DNA of 64,000 bases from Alistipes sp. (lineage in GTDB: Bacteria > Bacteroidota > Bacteroidia > Bacteroidales > Rikenellaceae): positions 1 through 64,000 of the forward strand of contig JAFTOU010000027.1 of the NCBI GenBank assembly GCA_017463615.1. Reading direction: 5' to 3'. The notes under the pieces were generated by a model. The model saw nothing but the letters and a program-made list of their open reading frames with translations, did not search any database and was not told the DNA's origin. Position 1 is the stretch's first letter, and each line of letters starts with the position of its first letter. This document shows positions 1-8,210 of the stretch, piece after piece. The translations under genes and the position numbers were made by a program.

Positions 1-11
1 ACTGCGTAGCC

Positions 12-626
12 CTACTCAATCACCTTGTCGGGGTGTTCGCTGATGAATTGTGACCAGGACTTGCTGCCGCGTTTGCGGGCGGTTTTTTCGCCGCCTAAGC
101 CTTTGACGCGGGATGTTCCGAGCAGGTTGTTGAGTGGCGAAGTTGTTGAGTAGTAGTGACATAGCGCCACTGCCATACCGTCTGTAGCGTCAAGGCGGCG
201 CGGTGTGTCCTCTATCTTGAGTGTTCTGGTGACTATGGCTGCCACCTGCTGTTTTGACGCTGCTCCCGTACCTGTTATTGCCTGCTTTATGCGCGTAGGG
301 GCATACTCAGCAACGGGCTTGTTGGCACTCAGGGCTGCAGCCATAGCCACTCCCTGCGCGCGTCCGAGCTTGAGCATACTCTGCACATTCTGCCCGAAGA
401 ATGGCGACTCCAGCGCCACCTCTCGCGGCTCATACTCGGCTATCAGCCCACGCACACGCTCAAATATATAGCGCAGCTTGTCGTACGGATCGGCAATCTT
501 GTGCAGGTCAATATCCCCCAGCACTATCGCCCTAAGTTGCTTACCCTCAACCTCTAACACCCCGTAACCCATATAGTTTGTTCCGGGATCAATGCCAAGG
601 ATGCGATATATCGTTGTTTTTTTCAT
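12..626 (-). CDS. ruvC: Holliday junction endonuclease RuvC
   Basis: RuvC cuts Holliday junctions symmetrically, working with the RuvAB branch-migration motor in recombinational repair. The 204-residue product has the RNase H-like fold signature. The four acidic catalytic residues are visible as D13 in GIDPGTN, E73 in ALESPFFG, and D146 and D149 in RLDATDG. The usual family length is about 160-190 residues, and the extra length is a basic C-terminal tail rich in K, R and S. The ATG at 626 places the first catalytic strand at the expected distance. The gene is read leftward and its TAG stop is almost at the window edge, so its downstream context is unseen. The identification is secure. Confidence 0.97.
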   Translation of the reverse strand: MKKTTIYRILGIDPGTNYMGYGVLEVEGKQLRAIVLGDIDLHKIADPYDKLRYIFERVRGLIAEYEPREVALESPFFGQNVQSMLKLGRAQGVAMAAALSANKPVAEYAPTRIKQAITGTGAASKQQVAAIVTRTLKIEDTPRRLDATDGMAVALCHYYSTTSPLNNLLGTSRVKGLGGEKTARKRGSKSWSQFISEHPDKVIE

Positions 627-750
627 AGTCTGTTAAAACGCATAAACAGGACAGCTGTGGGGTGTCATCGCCAGGGGTGTTTTCACCGCCGTTGTTGTTA
701 TTGTTCTCAATATCATCTTTTCCGCCATTCGTGTCTACGCGCTCGGAGTA

Positions 751-782
751 CAAATATACAGATATTTATCCGTAATGACAAA
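751..782 (-). promoter_or_regulatory. Bacteroidota-type promoter upstream of ruvC
   Basis: Read leftward, a -33 TTTG (779-782) is followed after 20 nt by the -7 box TATATTTG (751-758). This matches the Bacteroidota sigma-ABfr consensus. It would leave a leader of roughly 115-120 nt before ruvC, and I see no convincing gene in that leader. Confidence 0.6.
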
Positions 783-818
783 TTAGATTTTAACTGTTGG
801 CTCGTCTACGACGACCCT

Positions 819-875
819 TCCTCCTCGCGGCTCGGCATAGCAAACGAGTTTGCTCTGCTCTCGCTCCGCAGCGTC
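819..875. repeat. Dispersed palindromic repeat C, copy 1
   Basis: The centre is a near-perfect palindrome, AGCAAAC-GA-GTTTGCT, flanked by GCTCGGCAT on one side and CTGCTCTCGCTCCGCAGCG on the other. The same block occurs in the opposite orientation at about 29591-29651. It is non-coding and its role is unknown. Confidence 0.6.
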
Positions 876-877
876 GG

Positions 878-1018
878 TTGGCTATTAGCTATTGGCTTTT
901 CTAAGGTATCCGCTATGCGGATGAGTGTTTAGGGGTGCAGTCGGCACTATCAGTTGTTCTTCGCACCCTATAAACACTGTCAGTTTGCCGACACCGCTAA
1001 AAATCTAACGGCTAACAG
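878..1018. repeat. Repeat B, full-length inverted copy with heptamers
   Basis: Three TTRGCYR heptamers (878-898) lead into a hairpin ATCCGC-tat-GCGGAT (908-922). A longer stem follows, AGTGTTTAGGGGTGC (924-938) against GCACCCTATAAACACT (963-978). The right flank, ending in GGCTAACAG, is the reverse complement of the left flank seen in the copy at 18143. The element fills the gap before the nested palindrome at 1021. No reading frame is supported. Confidence 0.7.
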
Positions 1019-1020
1019 TC

Positions 1021-1147
1021 ATTTTGTTGTCAGAGTGTGTTAGGTATGGTGCATCGTGAAATATCCTCGGATGGGACATACTAAGGCGTATTTCCCATTC
1101 GGGGATATGAGGGATGTGCCATAGATGACACACTATCACAACAAAAT
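1021..1147. repeat. Nested palindrome A, copy 1
   Basis: The outer arms ATTTTGTTGT (1021-1030) and ACAACAAAAT (1138-1147) are perfect complements and continue inward as AGTGTGT/ACACACT. Inside lies a second hairpin built on GATGGGA/TCCCATT and ATATCC/GGATAT. Its tip is ATAC-TAAGGC-GTAT. The last base is the first base of the stop codon triplet of the leftward gene at 1147-1473. Four more copies occur in the window. Confidence 0.8.
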
Positions 1148-1473
1148 TATCCTTTGGAGGCGATCTGAATTTGTAATTTGAACTCCGCCCCTTCAATATC
1201 TACGGCAAGACGAATGTAGTTGCCGAAGTGGGAGACTTTGACGAAATAGAGTCCCTCCTCGGTGATGGTCTCAAAGGAGGTGCCCTCGTATGCCCAGTGG
1301 ATGCCGTCGTGGGATATCTCCACGCGAGCGTCTAAGGTACCTGTGCCGATAACATCCTCAACGAAGATGAAGAAGATGACCTCGTCTGCCCAGCCAACCT
1401 CGTAGGGATGGGTCTCAAAGTACTCCGAGAAAGACTTTTTTATCTCAAGATGTGCTGCATTAAACTGTTTCAT
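1147..1473 (-). CDS. Hypothetical protein, last gene of the hut-linked unit
   Basis: I do not recognise this 108-residue protein. It has no signal peptide, membrane segment or cysteine. Alternating hydrophobic and charged stretches with several aromatic residues (SHDGIHWAYEG, VSHFGNYIRL) suggest a small all-beta, possibly carbohydrate- or ligand-binding fold, which is inference. It starts 36 nt after the stop of the 316-residue gene and is the last member of a leftward run of eight genes, so it is probably co-transcribed with them. Its stop codon coincides with the end of a nested palindrome A copy. Codon use looks like that of its neighbours. It is probably real because it has no competing frame and fits the operon. 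Confidence 0.7.
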   Translation of the reverse strand: MKQFNAAHLEIKKSFSEYFETHPYEVGWADEVIFFIFVEDVIGTGTLDARVEISHDGIHWAYEGTSFETITEEGLYFVKVSHFGNYIRLAVDIEGAEFKLQIQIASKG

Positions 1474-1509
1474 ACCAGTATATTCTATAAATTAGTAATT
1501 AGCGTCTGA

Positions 1510-2460
1510 CTACTCTTGTGATACGACAAATGAATCAATATAGAGGAAAACGCGGCGGTTGGTGTCGGTCTCAAGCCAGATGACTGGGTTGATAAGGCCG
1601 TCAATGCGGCGATATTTATCCACGGTAGTAATCTTGATACCGCGCATATCGTAGACCTTATTCTGGCACTGCATCTCCACATACTCGCGGTCCTTGATAT
1701 CAACCTTCAAGCGCAGGTACTGCCAGTTAATCTTGCAGTCGGTCTCGTTATAGATAAGGTTCTGCTGACCGCCTGGAACATCCTTATAACCAGCGTGATA
1801 GCCATCTGGACGACGCTCGCCGAACCACCAGCAGTCTACGCCCCACTTACACCAGTCGCCATCCTGACCGAATGCCCAATCCTTATCCGTACCAGGTGTC
1901 GCCTGGATATACTGCCACTTGCGCATAGGCTTGCCGTCCACAGTATTGAGGTAGCGCACGCCCCAGAAGAAGCGGTTGTTATCGTCCTGCGTATCTGAGC
2001 CGATACCGAAGGCGCGGATAGAGTCCTCGTGCAGACCCGGCTGCTCGCCCGTGCCGTCTACCTCGTTCTGCTCGCCCGTATATGCGAACCAGCACTCATA
2101 CTGCAGGTATCTTGCATCAGGGTCCATATTTGCAAGGCGCTTGATAGCGTGACCCATAGAGCCCGGAGCGGGTGGCATAGAGTAAGGGTTTGCCACAGGG
2201 CGCGTGGAGAGCTTGAGGCTATAGGTTCCCGACATTGAGCCATGAGTGCCCGGGAAGCGGAAGGTTGCCGAGCTAAGCATCACCGGCGGCCACTGGTCCT
2301 TATTAACCTTTGTTGGCGGAACATCAAAGTCGGGGTGCTCGGTAAAGTTTGGCAACAACACCATCCAGCCGTTGAAGCCCCTATCAAAAACATCGTAGCA
2401 GAGCACTCGCTTCAGCGGGCGAAATCTGCCATTGAGCATAATACTATCCATACAACTCAA
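1510..2460 (-). CDS. DUF6772-like protein of unknown function
   Basis: The 316-residue product is rich in tryptophan and aromatics (DGDWCKWGVDCWWFG), lacks a signal peptide and looks like a beta-sandwich of the lectin/laminin-G kind. I associate this type of sequence with the DUF6772 family, which often sits beside FAD oxidoreductases and symporters, but I cannot verify the family here. It overlaps the end of the upstream FAD oxidoreductase gene by 17 nt, which suggests translational coupling, and is followed by a small unknown gene. Its role is unknown. Context suggests handling of the same substrate as the symporter and oxidoreductase. Confidence 0.75.
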   Translation of the reverse strand: MSCMDSIMLNGRFRPLKRVLCYDVFDRGFNGWMVLLPNFTEHPDFDVPPTKVNKDQWPPVMLSSATFRFPGTHGSMSGTYSLKLSTRPVANPYSMPPAPGSMGHAIKRLANMDPDARYLQYECWFAYTGEQNEVDGTGEQPGLHEDSIRAFGIGSDTQDDNNRFFWGVRYLNTVDGKPMRKWQYIQATPGTDKDWAFGQDGDWCKWGVDCWWFGERRPDGYHAGYKDVPGGQQNLIYNETDCKINWQYLRLKVDIKDREYVEMQCQNKVYDMRGIKITTVDKYRRIDGLINPVIWLETDTNRRVFLYIDSFVVSQE

Positions 2461-3748
2461 TACCTTTATTTGTTAAACGATTCTGTAACTTCTTGACATC
2501 CAACTCGCGCGGGGTGCAACCACACTCTGCGCACATAGCGGCAGCCGTACCCACAGCCTCGCCCATAGCCATACAGATGCTCATCACGCGATAAGAGGCG
2601 TGGGCGCGGTGGGTGCCCGATATACAGCGACCAGCCGTATAGAGGTTCTCAACGCCTTTAGGGGTAAAGCAGCGATATGGCAAGTCGTAAGGGTCGCAGT
2701 ACTGGATATGGTCCTCCGCCTGACCCGACCCCGCTGGGTTGTGAATATCAACGATAAACTCGGCGCGGTGGACAATAACATCGTCAAAGCGACAGCCCGC
2801 AGCCATCTCCTCCGCCGTAATAACATAGTCGCCAATAACGCGGCGAGTCTCGCGCACACCCGTAGTAGTACCGCTGGAGATAAGGCGGCAATTCTCATAG
2901 CCAGGCAGGTGCTTATGGAAGAAATCCATAAGGGTACAAATCTGCTCGCGCAGCTCAAGGTCTGCCCTGAAGATATGGTCTACGCGGGTCATATCTACCC
3001 CATTCACCTGCGTGGTATTAACCTGACGCTCGCCACTGTGTGTTGTAGGATGCAGACGCACGGCAGCAAGGCGCTCAGGCAGCTCGCCAGCCAACGAGAG
3101 GCGCTTGCAGTAGTCCAAAAATCGCTCGTCACCCAGCTTCACATCGTCCACATCTCCAATGCAGATAACGCCACGATTCTCGTCCACGCCCGCAATGGTA
3201 AACTCCAGAGTCACAGGCTGCATAAGTCCATCGTCGCGTCCCTTCTCGGTCTGAGCACCTGCAAGGTAGCTGACAAGGCCGTCGCCCGTAGCATCTACCG
3301 TAACGCCACCCAGCAGGGCAAAAGCGCCCTCGCCAGAGGTAACGACAAGACCGCGAACAGCGCTTCCCTCCTTAACAACATCGGTAACGGTGGTCTGGAG
3401 GTAGACATCTATATTTGGGTGCGAGACAAACTGAGCAAGGCGTATCTTCGCCATCTCAAAGTCGTGAGCACGACCCGTCTCGCCTATCATATCATTCTCA
3501 GGCACGCCGAGCAGCTCTACCAACTCGTCGCGCATAGTACCACGCCCGACCATACCCAGTATCGGTCCGACATAGCCAGCCGTAAGGTTGCCACCCACAA
3601 CGCCATAGCGCTCCACAAGGGCCACCTTAGCACCCTCGCGGGCAGCAGCCACAGCAGCGCATATTCCTGCAGGGCCTGAGCCTGCAACAATGACATCGTA
3701 AGAGGCGCGAACCTCCAACTGCTTTGAGTAGTTAATTCTTTCTTGCAT
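2444..3748 (-). CDS. FAD-dependent oxidoreductase
   Basis: This 434-residue cytoplasmic flavoprotein has an N-terminal Rossmann dinucleotide fold (DVIVAGSGPAG, residues 18-28, with the ribose-binding acid E46). A C-terminal FAD-contacting segment (TAGRCISGTHRAHASYR) is also present. The layout matches the FAD_oxidored (PF12831) group rather than the flavocytochrome/fumarate-reductase group. The substrate is unknown. It overlaps the symporter gene upstream and the DUF6772-like gene downstream by 17 nt each, so the three are probably made together. Because it follows hutI in the same leftward run, a role near histidine or an imported related compound is possible but not shown. No secretion signal is seen. 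Confidence 0.88.
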   Translation of the reverse strand: MQERINYSKQLEVRASYDVIVAGSGPAGICAAVAAAREGAKVALVERYGVVGGNLTAGYVGPILGMVGRGTMRDELVELLGVPENDMIGETGRAHDFEMAKIRLAQFVSHPNIDVYLQTTVTDVVKEGSAVRGLVVTSGEGAFALLGGVTVDATGDGLVSYLAGAQTEKGRDDGLMQPVTLEFTIAGVDENRGVICIGDVDDVKLGDERFLDYCKRLSLAGELPERLAAVRLHPTTHSGERQVNTTQVNGVDMTRVDHIFRADLELREQICTLMDFFHKHLPGYENCRLISSGTTTGVRETRRVIGDYVITAEEMAAGCRFDDVIVHRAEFIVDIHNPAGSGQAEDHIQYCDPYDLPYRCFTPKGVENLYTAGRCISGTHRAHASYRVMSICMAMGEAVGTAAAMCAECGCTPRELDVKKLQNRLTNKGIELYG

Positions 3749-5462
3749 CTATGTATCTATAAATTGCGTAAATAACTGCGATACCAACCATAACGCCCAC
3801 AGCGCCCACCATAATACGCTCTACAGCAGCATCATAGCTCTCGCGACAGAGCTGCACTACAAGCAGCAGAGCAATAGCGAGCAGAGTGACAACAAAGCAG
3901 GTGACTGCCATGTGCGAATAGTGCTTAGTGGCACGCTTCATCTCTGCCGAAGGCTCAAGGTCAGCCTCGGGGTCTATGATAGCCTGTATGCGCTCGTAGC
4001 CCTCGTCCGTGCGACCCTTATGACGCTCCCAAAGCTCCATAATCGTAAGCAGGACAACTGGCACAACGGTACCGATAACGGACTCCAGCACATTAGGGTT
4101 TATCCACTCAAAGGATGCACGCACCGTAGGGCTGAACTTAAACGCCAGACCGAAGATGCCGCAAGCGTAGGTTATAGCCATAGCCCAGAGCAGGTGTTTC
4201 TGTCTGAGTCGCTTGGAGAATACGCCCCACACAGATGGGATATAGAGTGGACCGATAATCATCGTAAGCACCGTAACGACCACCTTCTCAGCACCGCCAG
4301 CATAAGGGATAAGCAGCGCCAGCAGGGTTATAGCGCCACCGAAGGCGAAGGTGAAGATACGGCCGATACGGATAAGTCGCTTCTCGCCCACCTCTGGGTG
4401 CTTATGTCCATAAATATCGTATGTAAAGACATTTGCAAAGACATTGAGCGTACCAGAAACGGTAGAGAGCGTAGCCGAGACCATAGCGGCAAGCATAACG
4501 CCCAGCATACCCTTCATCAGCACATGGTCGGACATAAGGATATACGCTTGCTCGGGGTTTGCATCGGGGTTAATCTGGCGGAAAGCCATAGCGGGCAGGT
4601 ACCAAATCAGCGGAGTGAGCAGGTAGAGAACGCCCACAAGGTAGGTACTCTTGCGTGCATCGCTGACGGTCGGCACGCTGATATATCGCTGCACAAATGG
4701 CCAGTCGCCACCGATGGTAAAGCTATTGACAAAGAACCAGAGTATCATCCAGAACCACGGATACTCGGCACTAAACGGAACAAAGTAACCCTCTGGTGCT
4801 GAGGCGATAAAGTTATCCAGACCACCCACGGCATTGAGCGAGAGCGGAATCATAAAGATAACCACTGCGATAAGCACACCGAACTGAATAACATCTGTCA
4901 TAAGCACCGCCAAGAAGCCACCCATAACGGTGTAAATCAGCGTGATGATACCCAGAATAACAATACCCCAGCCTACGGCAAGGTGTCCCGTAGCATCTGC
5001 CATAAAGTGTCCCTCTGGCAGGGTCATAAGCGTAGACATAACAACGGCGATAGCATAGAGTGCCACAGCAGTATGGAAGCCACGCCCGATAATGCCCAGC
5101 AGAGTATAGAAGTCCAACGAGCGCTTACCGAAGCGGATGGTAAGGTACTCGCCTGGCGACTTTATCTTCATCTCGCGCCACTTGCCCGACAGGTATCTAC
5201 CCACCAAGAAGCTGGCAAAGCCGAGGATATTACCGATAAGCACCGCAACAATACCGCTACGATATGCCACGCCACCCCAAATTACAAATGTGCTGGCGGA
5301 GAAGAGTGTCATATAGGTAGACATTCCCGAGAGCCACCACGACGAGTTTCTGCCCGCGATAAACATATCGGCAGAGGACTTAATGCTACGCGAGACAAGC
5401 ACGCTGACTGCTATAAGCCCCAAAAAGTAGAGTACGATTACAATGTAGTCAATTCCTACCAT
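3732..5462 (-). CDS. Sodium:solute symporter (SSS family)
   Basis: This 576-residue inner-membrane protein has about 13 hydrophobic segments and the SSS family signature region (MGGFLAVLMTDVIQF, around residues 180-194). A GGDWPFVQRY motif follows near residue 251. It should import a small solute with sodium, and the substrate cannot be read from sequence. It starts 25 nt after the hutI stop and overlaps the FAD oxidoreductase gene by 17 nt, so histidine, urocanate or another substrate of the oxidoreductase are all possible cargoes. The start at 5462 gives a normal N terminus running straight into the first membrane helix. Confidence 0.9.
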   Translation of the reverse strand: MVGIDYIVIVLYFLGLIAVSVLVSRSIKSSADMFIAGRNSSWWLSGMSTYMTLFSASTFVIWGGVAYRSGIVAVLIGNILGFASFLVGRYLSGKWREMKIKSPGEYLTIRFGKRSLDFYTLLGIIGRGFHTAVALYAIAVVMSTLMTLPEGHFMADATGHLAVGWGIVILGIITLIYTVMGGFLAVLMTDVIQFGVLIAVVIFMIPLSLNAVGGLDNFIASAPEGYFVPFSAEYPWFWMILWFFVNSFTIGGDWPFVQRYISVPTVSDARKSTYLVGVLYLLTPLIWYLPAMAFRQINPDANPEQAYILMSDHVLMKGMLGVMLAAMVSATLSTVSGTLNVFANVFTYDIYGHKHPEVGEKRLIRIGRIFTFAFGGAITLLALLIPYAGGAEKVVVTVLTMIIGPLYIPSVWGVFSKRLRQKHLLWAMAITYACGIFGLAFKFSPTVRASFEWINPNVLESVIGTVVPVVLLTIMELWERHKGRTDEGYERIQAIIDPEADLEPSAEMKRATKHYSHMAVTCFVVTLLAIALLLVVQLCRESYDAAVERIMVGAVGVMVGIAVIYAIYRYIDARKN

Positions 5463-5487
5463 AGGTTATTCTGTTTAGGTTAAGGTT

Positions 5488-6726
5488 TTAGTTAATAATC
5501 TCTCCTGCAAGCACCACCCTATCTATCAGCGGTGTATTATAGGCGTAGTTAAAGAACTCAAACGACGGCAGAGGCTTGGTAATGAAGAAGTTAGCCACCT
5601 TGCCGACGGTAATTGAGCCGTAATCATCCGCAATACCCATAGCCGCTGCGCCATTGAGCGTAGCTGCCCACAACGCCTCGGTTGGCGTCATACGCATACG
5701 AATAGAGGCGAGCGAGGTGACAAAGCGCATATTGCCCGATGGTGACGAGCCTGGGTTATAGTCTGAAGCCAGAGTCACAGGCAGTCCCGCAGCAATCATA
5801 TCCCTTGCTGGCGGGTAGCTCATACCGAGGAAGAAGGCTGCACCTGGCAGCAGCGTAGGCATAGTGCCGCTACCCTTCAGAGCCTCAATCTCCGCCGCGC
5901 CACTACTCTCAAGGTGGTCTACCGAGAGTGCACCCATACGAACACCGAGCTGCACACCGTCCGAGAAGTCAAGCTCGTTGGCGTGAATCTTCGCCCGCAG
6001 ACCATACTTCGCCGCGCAAAGGAGAATCTGCTCCGTATGCTCCAGCGTAAAGAAGCCCCTATCGCAGAATACATCCACAAACTCCGCCAGTCCTTCAGCC
6101 GCCACAGCTGGCAACATCGTGTTGCAGATAAGGTCTACATACTCCTGCTCGCGCCCCTTATATCCGCGTGGAAAGGCGTGTGCCCCCAGAAATGTTGCAC
6201 GCACAGCCATAGGGGTACTCTGAGCAATGCGGCGGATAACGCGCAGCATCTTCAGCTCGTCCTCAGTGGTAAGGCCATAGCCCGACTTTATCTCTATAGC
6301 GCCCGTACCCATAGCCATAACCTCCCGCACGCGCTCCATAGCTTGGCTGTAGAGCTCATCCTCCGAGGTGTTGTGCAGTCGGTCGGCAGAGTTGAGTATA
6401 CCGCCACCACGAGCGGCAATCTGCTCGTAGCTAAGGCCGTGAATCTTATCCAGAAACTCCTGCTCGCGGCTACCTGCATAGACAATATGTGTGTGCGAGT
6501 CGCAGTAGGACGGGAAGAGCACTCCCCCACCCGCGTCAAGCACCTCATAGCCAACCTCCGAAGGCATACTATCCGCGCTGCCGAAGCCAGTTATGCGGTC
6601 GCCATCGGTGGTGAGCCAAGCGTTATCTATCCGCTCCATGCTATCCATATCTGCGCCACAGATACGGTTGCGGCGTGCGGTGTCAATACCGACTATAGTG
6701 CCAATATTTTTTACCAGCAAAGCCAT
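5488..6726 (-). CDS. hutI: Imidazolonepropionase
   Basis: HutI opens the ring of imidazolone-5-propionate to formiminoglutamate, the third step of histidine breakdown. The 412-residue product is an amidohydrolase with the metal-binding DSHTH motif (H78, H80) followed by IVYAGSR. A second metal-binding histidine lies in AKIHANELDF, and SDYNPGS lies near the C-terminal third. Length is normal for the family. Its ATG overlaps the hutH stop by one base (TAATG), so translation is probably coupled. It acts in the cytoplasm between hutU and ftcD products. Confidence 0.97.
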   Translation of the reverse strand: MALLVKNIGTIVGIDTARRNRICGADMDSMERIDNAWLTTDGDRITGFGSADSMPSEVGYEVLDAGGGVLFPSYCDSHTHIVYAGSREQEFLDKIHGLSYEQIAARGGGILNSADRLHNTSEDELYSQAMERVREVMAMGTGAIEIKSGYGLTTEDELKMLRVIRRIAQSTPMAVRATFLGAHAFPRGYKGREQEYVDLICNTMLPAVAAEGLAEFVDVFCDRGFFTLEHTEQILLCAAKYGLRAKIHANELDFSDGVQLGVRMGALSVDHLESSGAAEIEALKGSGTMPTLLPGAAFFLGMSYPPARDMIAAGLPVTLASDYNPGSSPSGNMRFVTSLASIRMRMTPTEALWAATLNGAAAMGIADDYGSITVGKVANFFITKPLPSFEFFNYAYNTPLIDRVVLAGEIIN

Positions 6727-8210
6727 TAAAATTCCTTTTGCAAGAAGTTTATAGATGCCTCAATAAGAGGGTACATCAATCTATCATTATCTATATAAGG
6801 TACAACGGTGCGATACTTGGTAACCATCTTCTCAATACACTCCGACGAGCGCAGAGGGCGACGGAACTCCAGCGCCTGAGCAGCATTGAAGAGCTCAATA
6901 GCCAGCACACGCTCGGTATTATCCACCACGCGGGCGAGCTTGGTTGCGGCGTTTGAGCCCATACTTACATGGTCCTCTTGACTCTGCGACGAAGGTATAG
7001 AGTCCACCGAGGCTGGCATACAGAGTCCCTTATTCTGACTAACGATAGAGGCTGCCGTATACTGCGGAATCATAAATCCGCTATTGAGTCCCGGATTTGC
7101 CACAAGGAACGATGGCAAGCCGCGACTGCCCGAAATTAGACGATAAGTTCTGCGCTCCGAGATATTCGCCAGCTCCGCAACGGCGATGGCTAAAAAGTCC
7201 ATAACAAGGGCGATAGGCTGACCGTGGAAGTTACCAGCGCTTACGACCATATCCTGCTCTGGGAAGACCGTAGGGTTGTCCGTAACGCTATTTATCTCAT
7301 TCTCCAAAACGATTGATACATAGGCTATTGTATCCTTCGTTGCGCCGTGCACCTGCGGGATACAGCGGAACGAATATGGGTCCTGCACATGCGCCTTCTG
7401 GCGGCAGATAATCTGGCTACCCTCAAGCAGGCGGCGCATATTTCTGGCTGTATCAATCTGCCCGCGGTGGCTACGCACGATATGCACCTCGTCGCAGAAT
7501 GGCTCAATGCGACCATCAAAGGCATCAAGCGAGAGTGCAGCAATCTTATCCGCCTGACGGCTCAGACGCATAGACTTAAGCAGCGACCACACGCCGTAGG
7601 CACTCATAAACTGCGTACCATTGAGCAGCGCCAGACCCTCCTTAGACTGCAGGTTGATAGGCTCCCAACCAAACTGCTCTAACGCCTCCGAGGCATCCAT
7701 AGCAATACCCTCAACCTCCACAGCACCCAGTCCGAGAAGTGGCAGGCAGAGGTGCGCCAGCGGTGCAAGGTCGCCCGAAGCACCCAGTGAGCCCTGCTGG
7801 TAGACAACAGGCAACACATTGTTGTTATAGAAGTCTATAAGTCGCTGTACCGTAACAAGTTGCACACCCGAATGACCATAACTGAGCGACTGCACCTTGA
7901 GCAGCAACATAAGCCTCACAACCTCGCTCGGCACTCTATCGCCCGTACCACAGGCGTGCGACATAACGAGGTTCTTCTGCAGCGTACCCAGCTCGTCGGC
8001 GCTGATGCTGATATTGCACAGCGAGCCGAAGCCCGTAGTGATGCCGTAGATAGGCTCGCTCTGACTCTCCATCTTGCTATCAAGGTACTCGCGGCAGCGG
8101 ACAATCTTCGCCTCCGCATCCTTACTCAGCGCTATAGGTATCTGATTCTCAATAATTTCGCCCACGCGCTCAATAGTCAGGCGCTCGGCAGATATATAGT
8201 GTATTTCCAT
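6726..8210 (-). CDS. hutH: Histidine ammonia-lyase
   Basis: HutH removes ammonia from L-histidine to give urocanate. The 494-residue product contains the Ala-Ser-Gly triplet (A144-S145-G146 in GSLGASGDLAPLAH) that cyclises into the MIO prosthetic group. It also has the N-terminal active-site tyrosine loop YGITTGFG (Y55). Length is close to the usual 500. It lies between hutU and hutI with one-base TAATG overlaps on both sides, so the three are translationally linked. No oddities were seen. Confidence 0.98.
   Translation of the reverse strand: MEIHYISAERLTIERVGEIIENQIPIALSKDAEAKIVRCREYLDSKMESQSEPIYGITTGFGSLCNISISADELGTLQKNLVMSHACGTGDRVPSEVVRLMLLLKVQSLSYGHSGVQLVTVQRLIDFYNNNVLPVVYQQGSLGASGDLAPLAHLCLPLLGLGAVEVEGIAMDASEALEQFGWEPINLQSKEGLALLNGTQFMSAYGVWSLLKSMRLSRQADKIAALSLDAFDGRIEPFCDEVHIVRSHRGQIDTARNMRRLLEGSQIICRQKAHVQDPYSFRCIPQVHGATKDTIAYVSIVLENEINSVTDNPTVFPEQDMVVSAGNFHGQPIALVMDFLAIAVAELANISERRTYRLISGSRGLPSFLVANPGLNSGFMIPQYTAASIVSQNKGLCMPASVDSIPSSQSQEDHVSMGSNAATKLARVVDNTERVLAIELFNAAQALEFRRPLRSSECIEKMVTKYRTVVPYIDNDRLMYPLIEASINFLQKEF

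Noticed and set aside
627..750. An Asn/Gly-rich open frame in the ruvC leader (DDIENNNNNGGENT)
   Set aside because: It has no ATG or GTG start, begins inside the promoter box and is short. It may be a chance frame or a relic.
2600..3679. A 359-codon frame on the opposite strand of the FAD oxidoreductase
   Set aside because: It is a mirror of a gene with clear FAD-binding motifs, has no signal or domain, and reflects GC-rich third positions.
2444..3748. Urocanate reductase making imidazole propionate
   Set aside because: The flavoprotein lies in a hut operon but has the PF12831-type layout without the FMN-binding and fumarate-reductase-like domains of UrdA.
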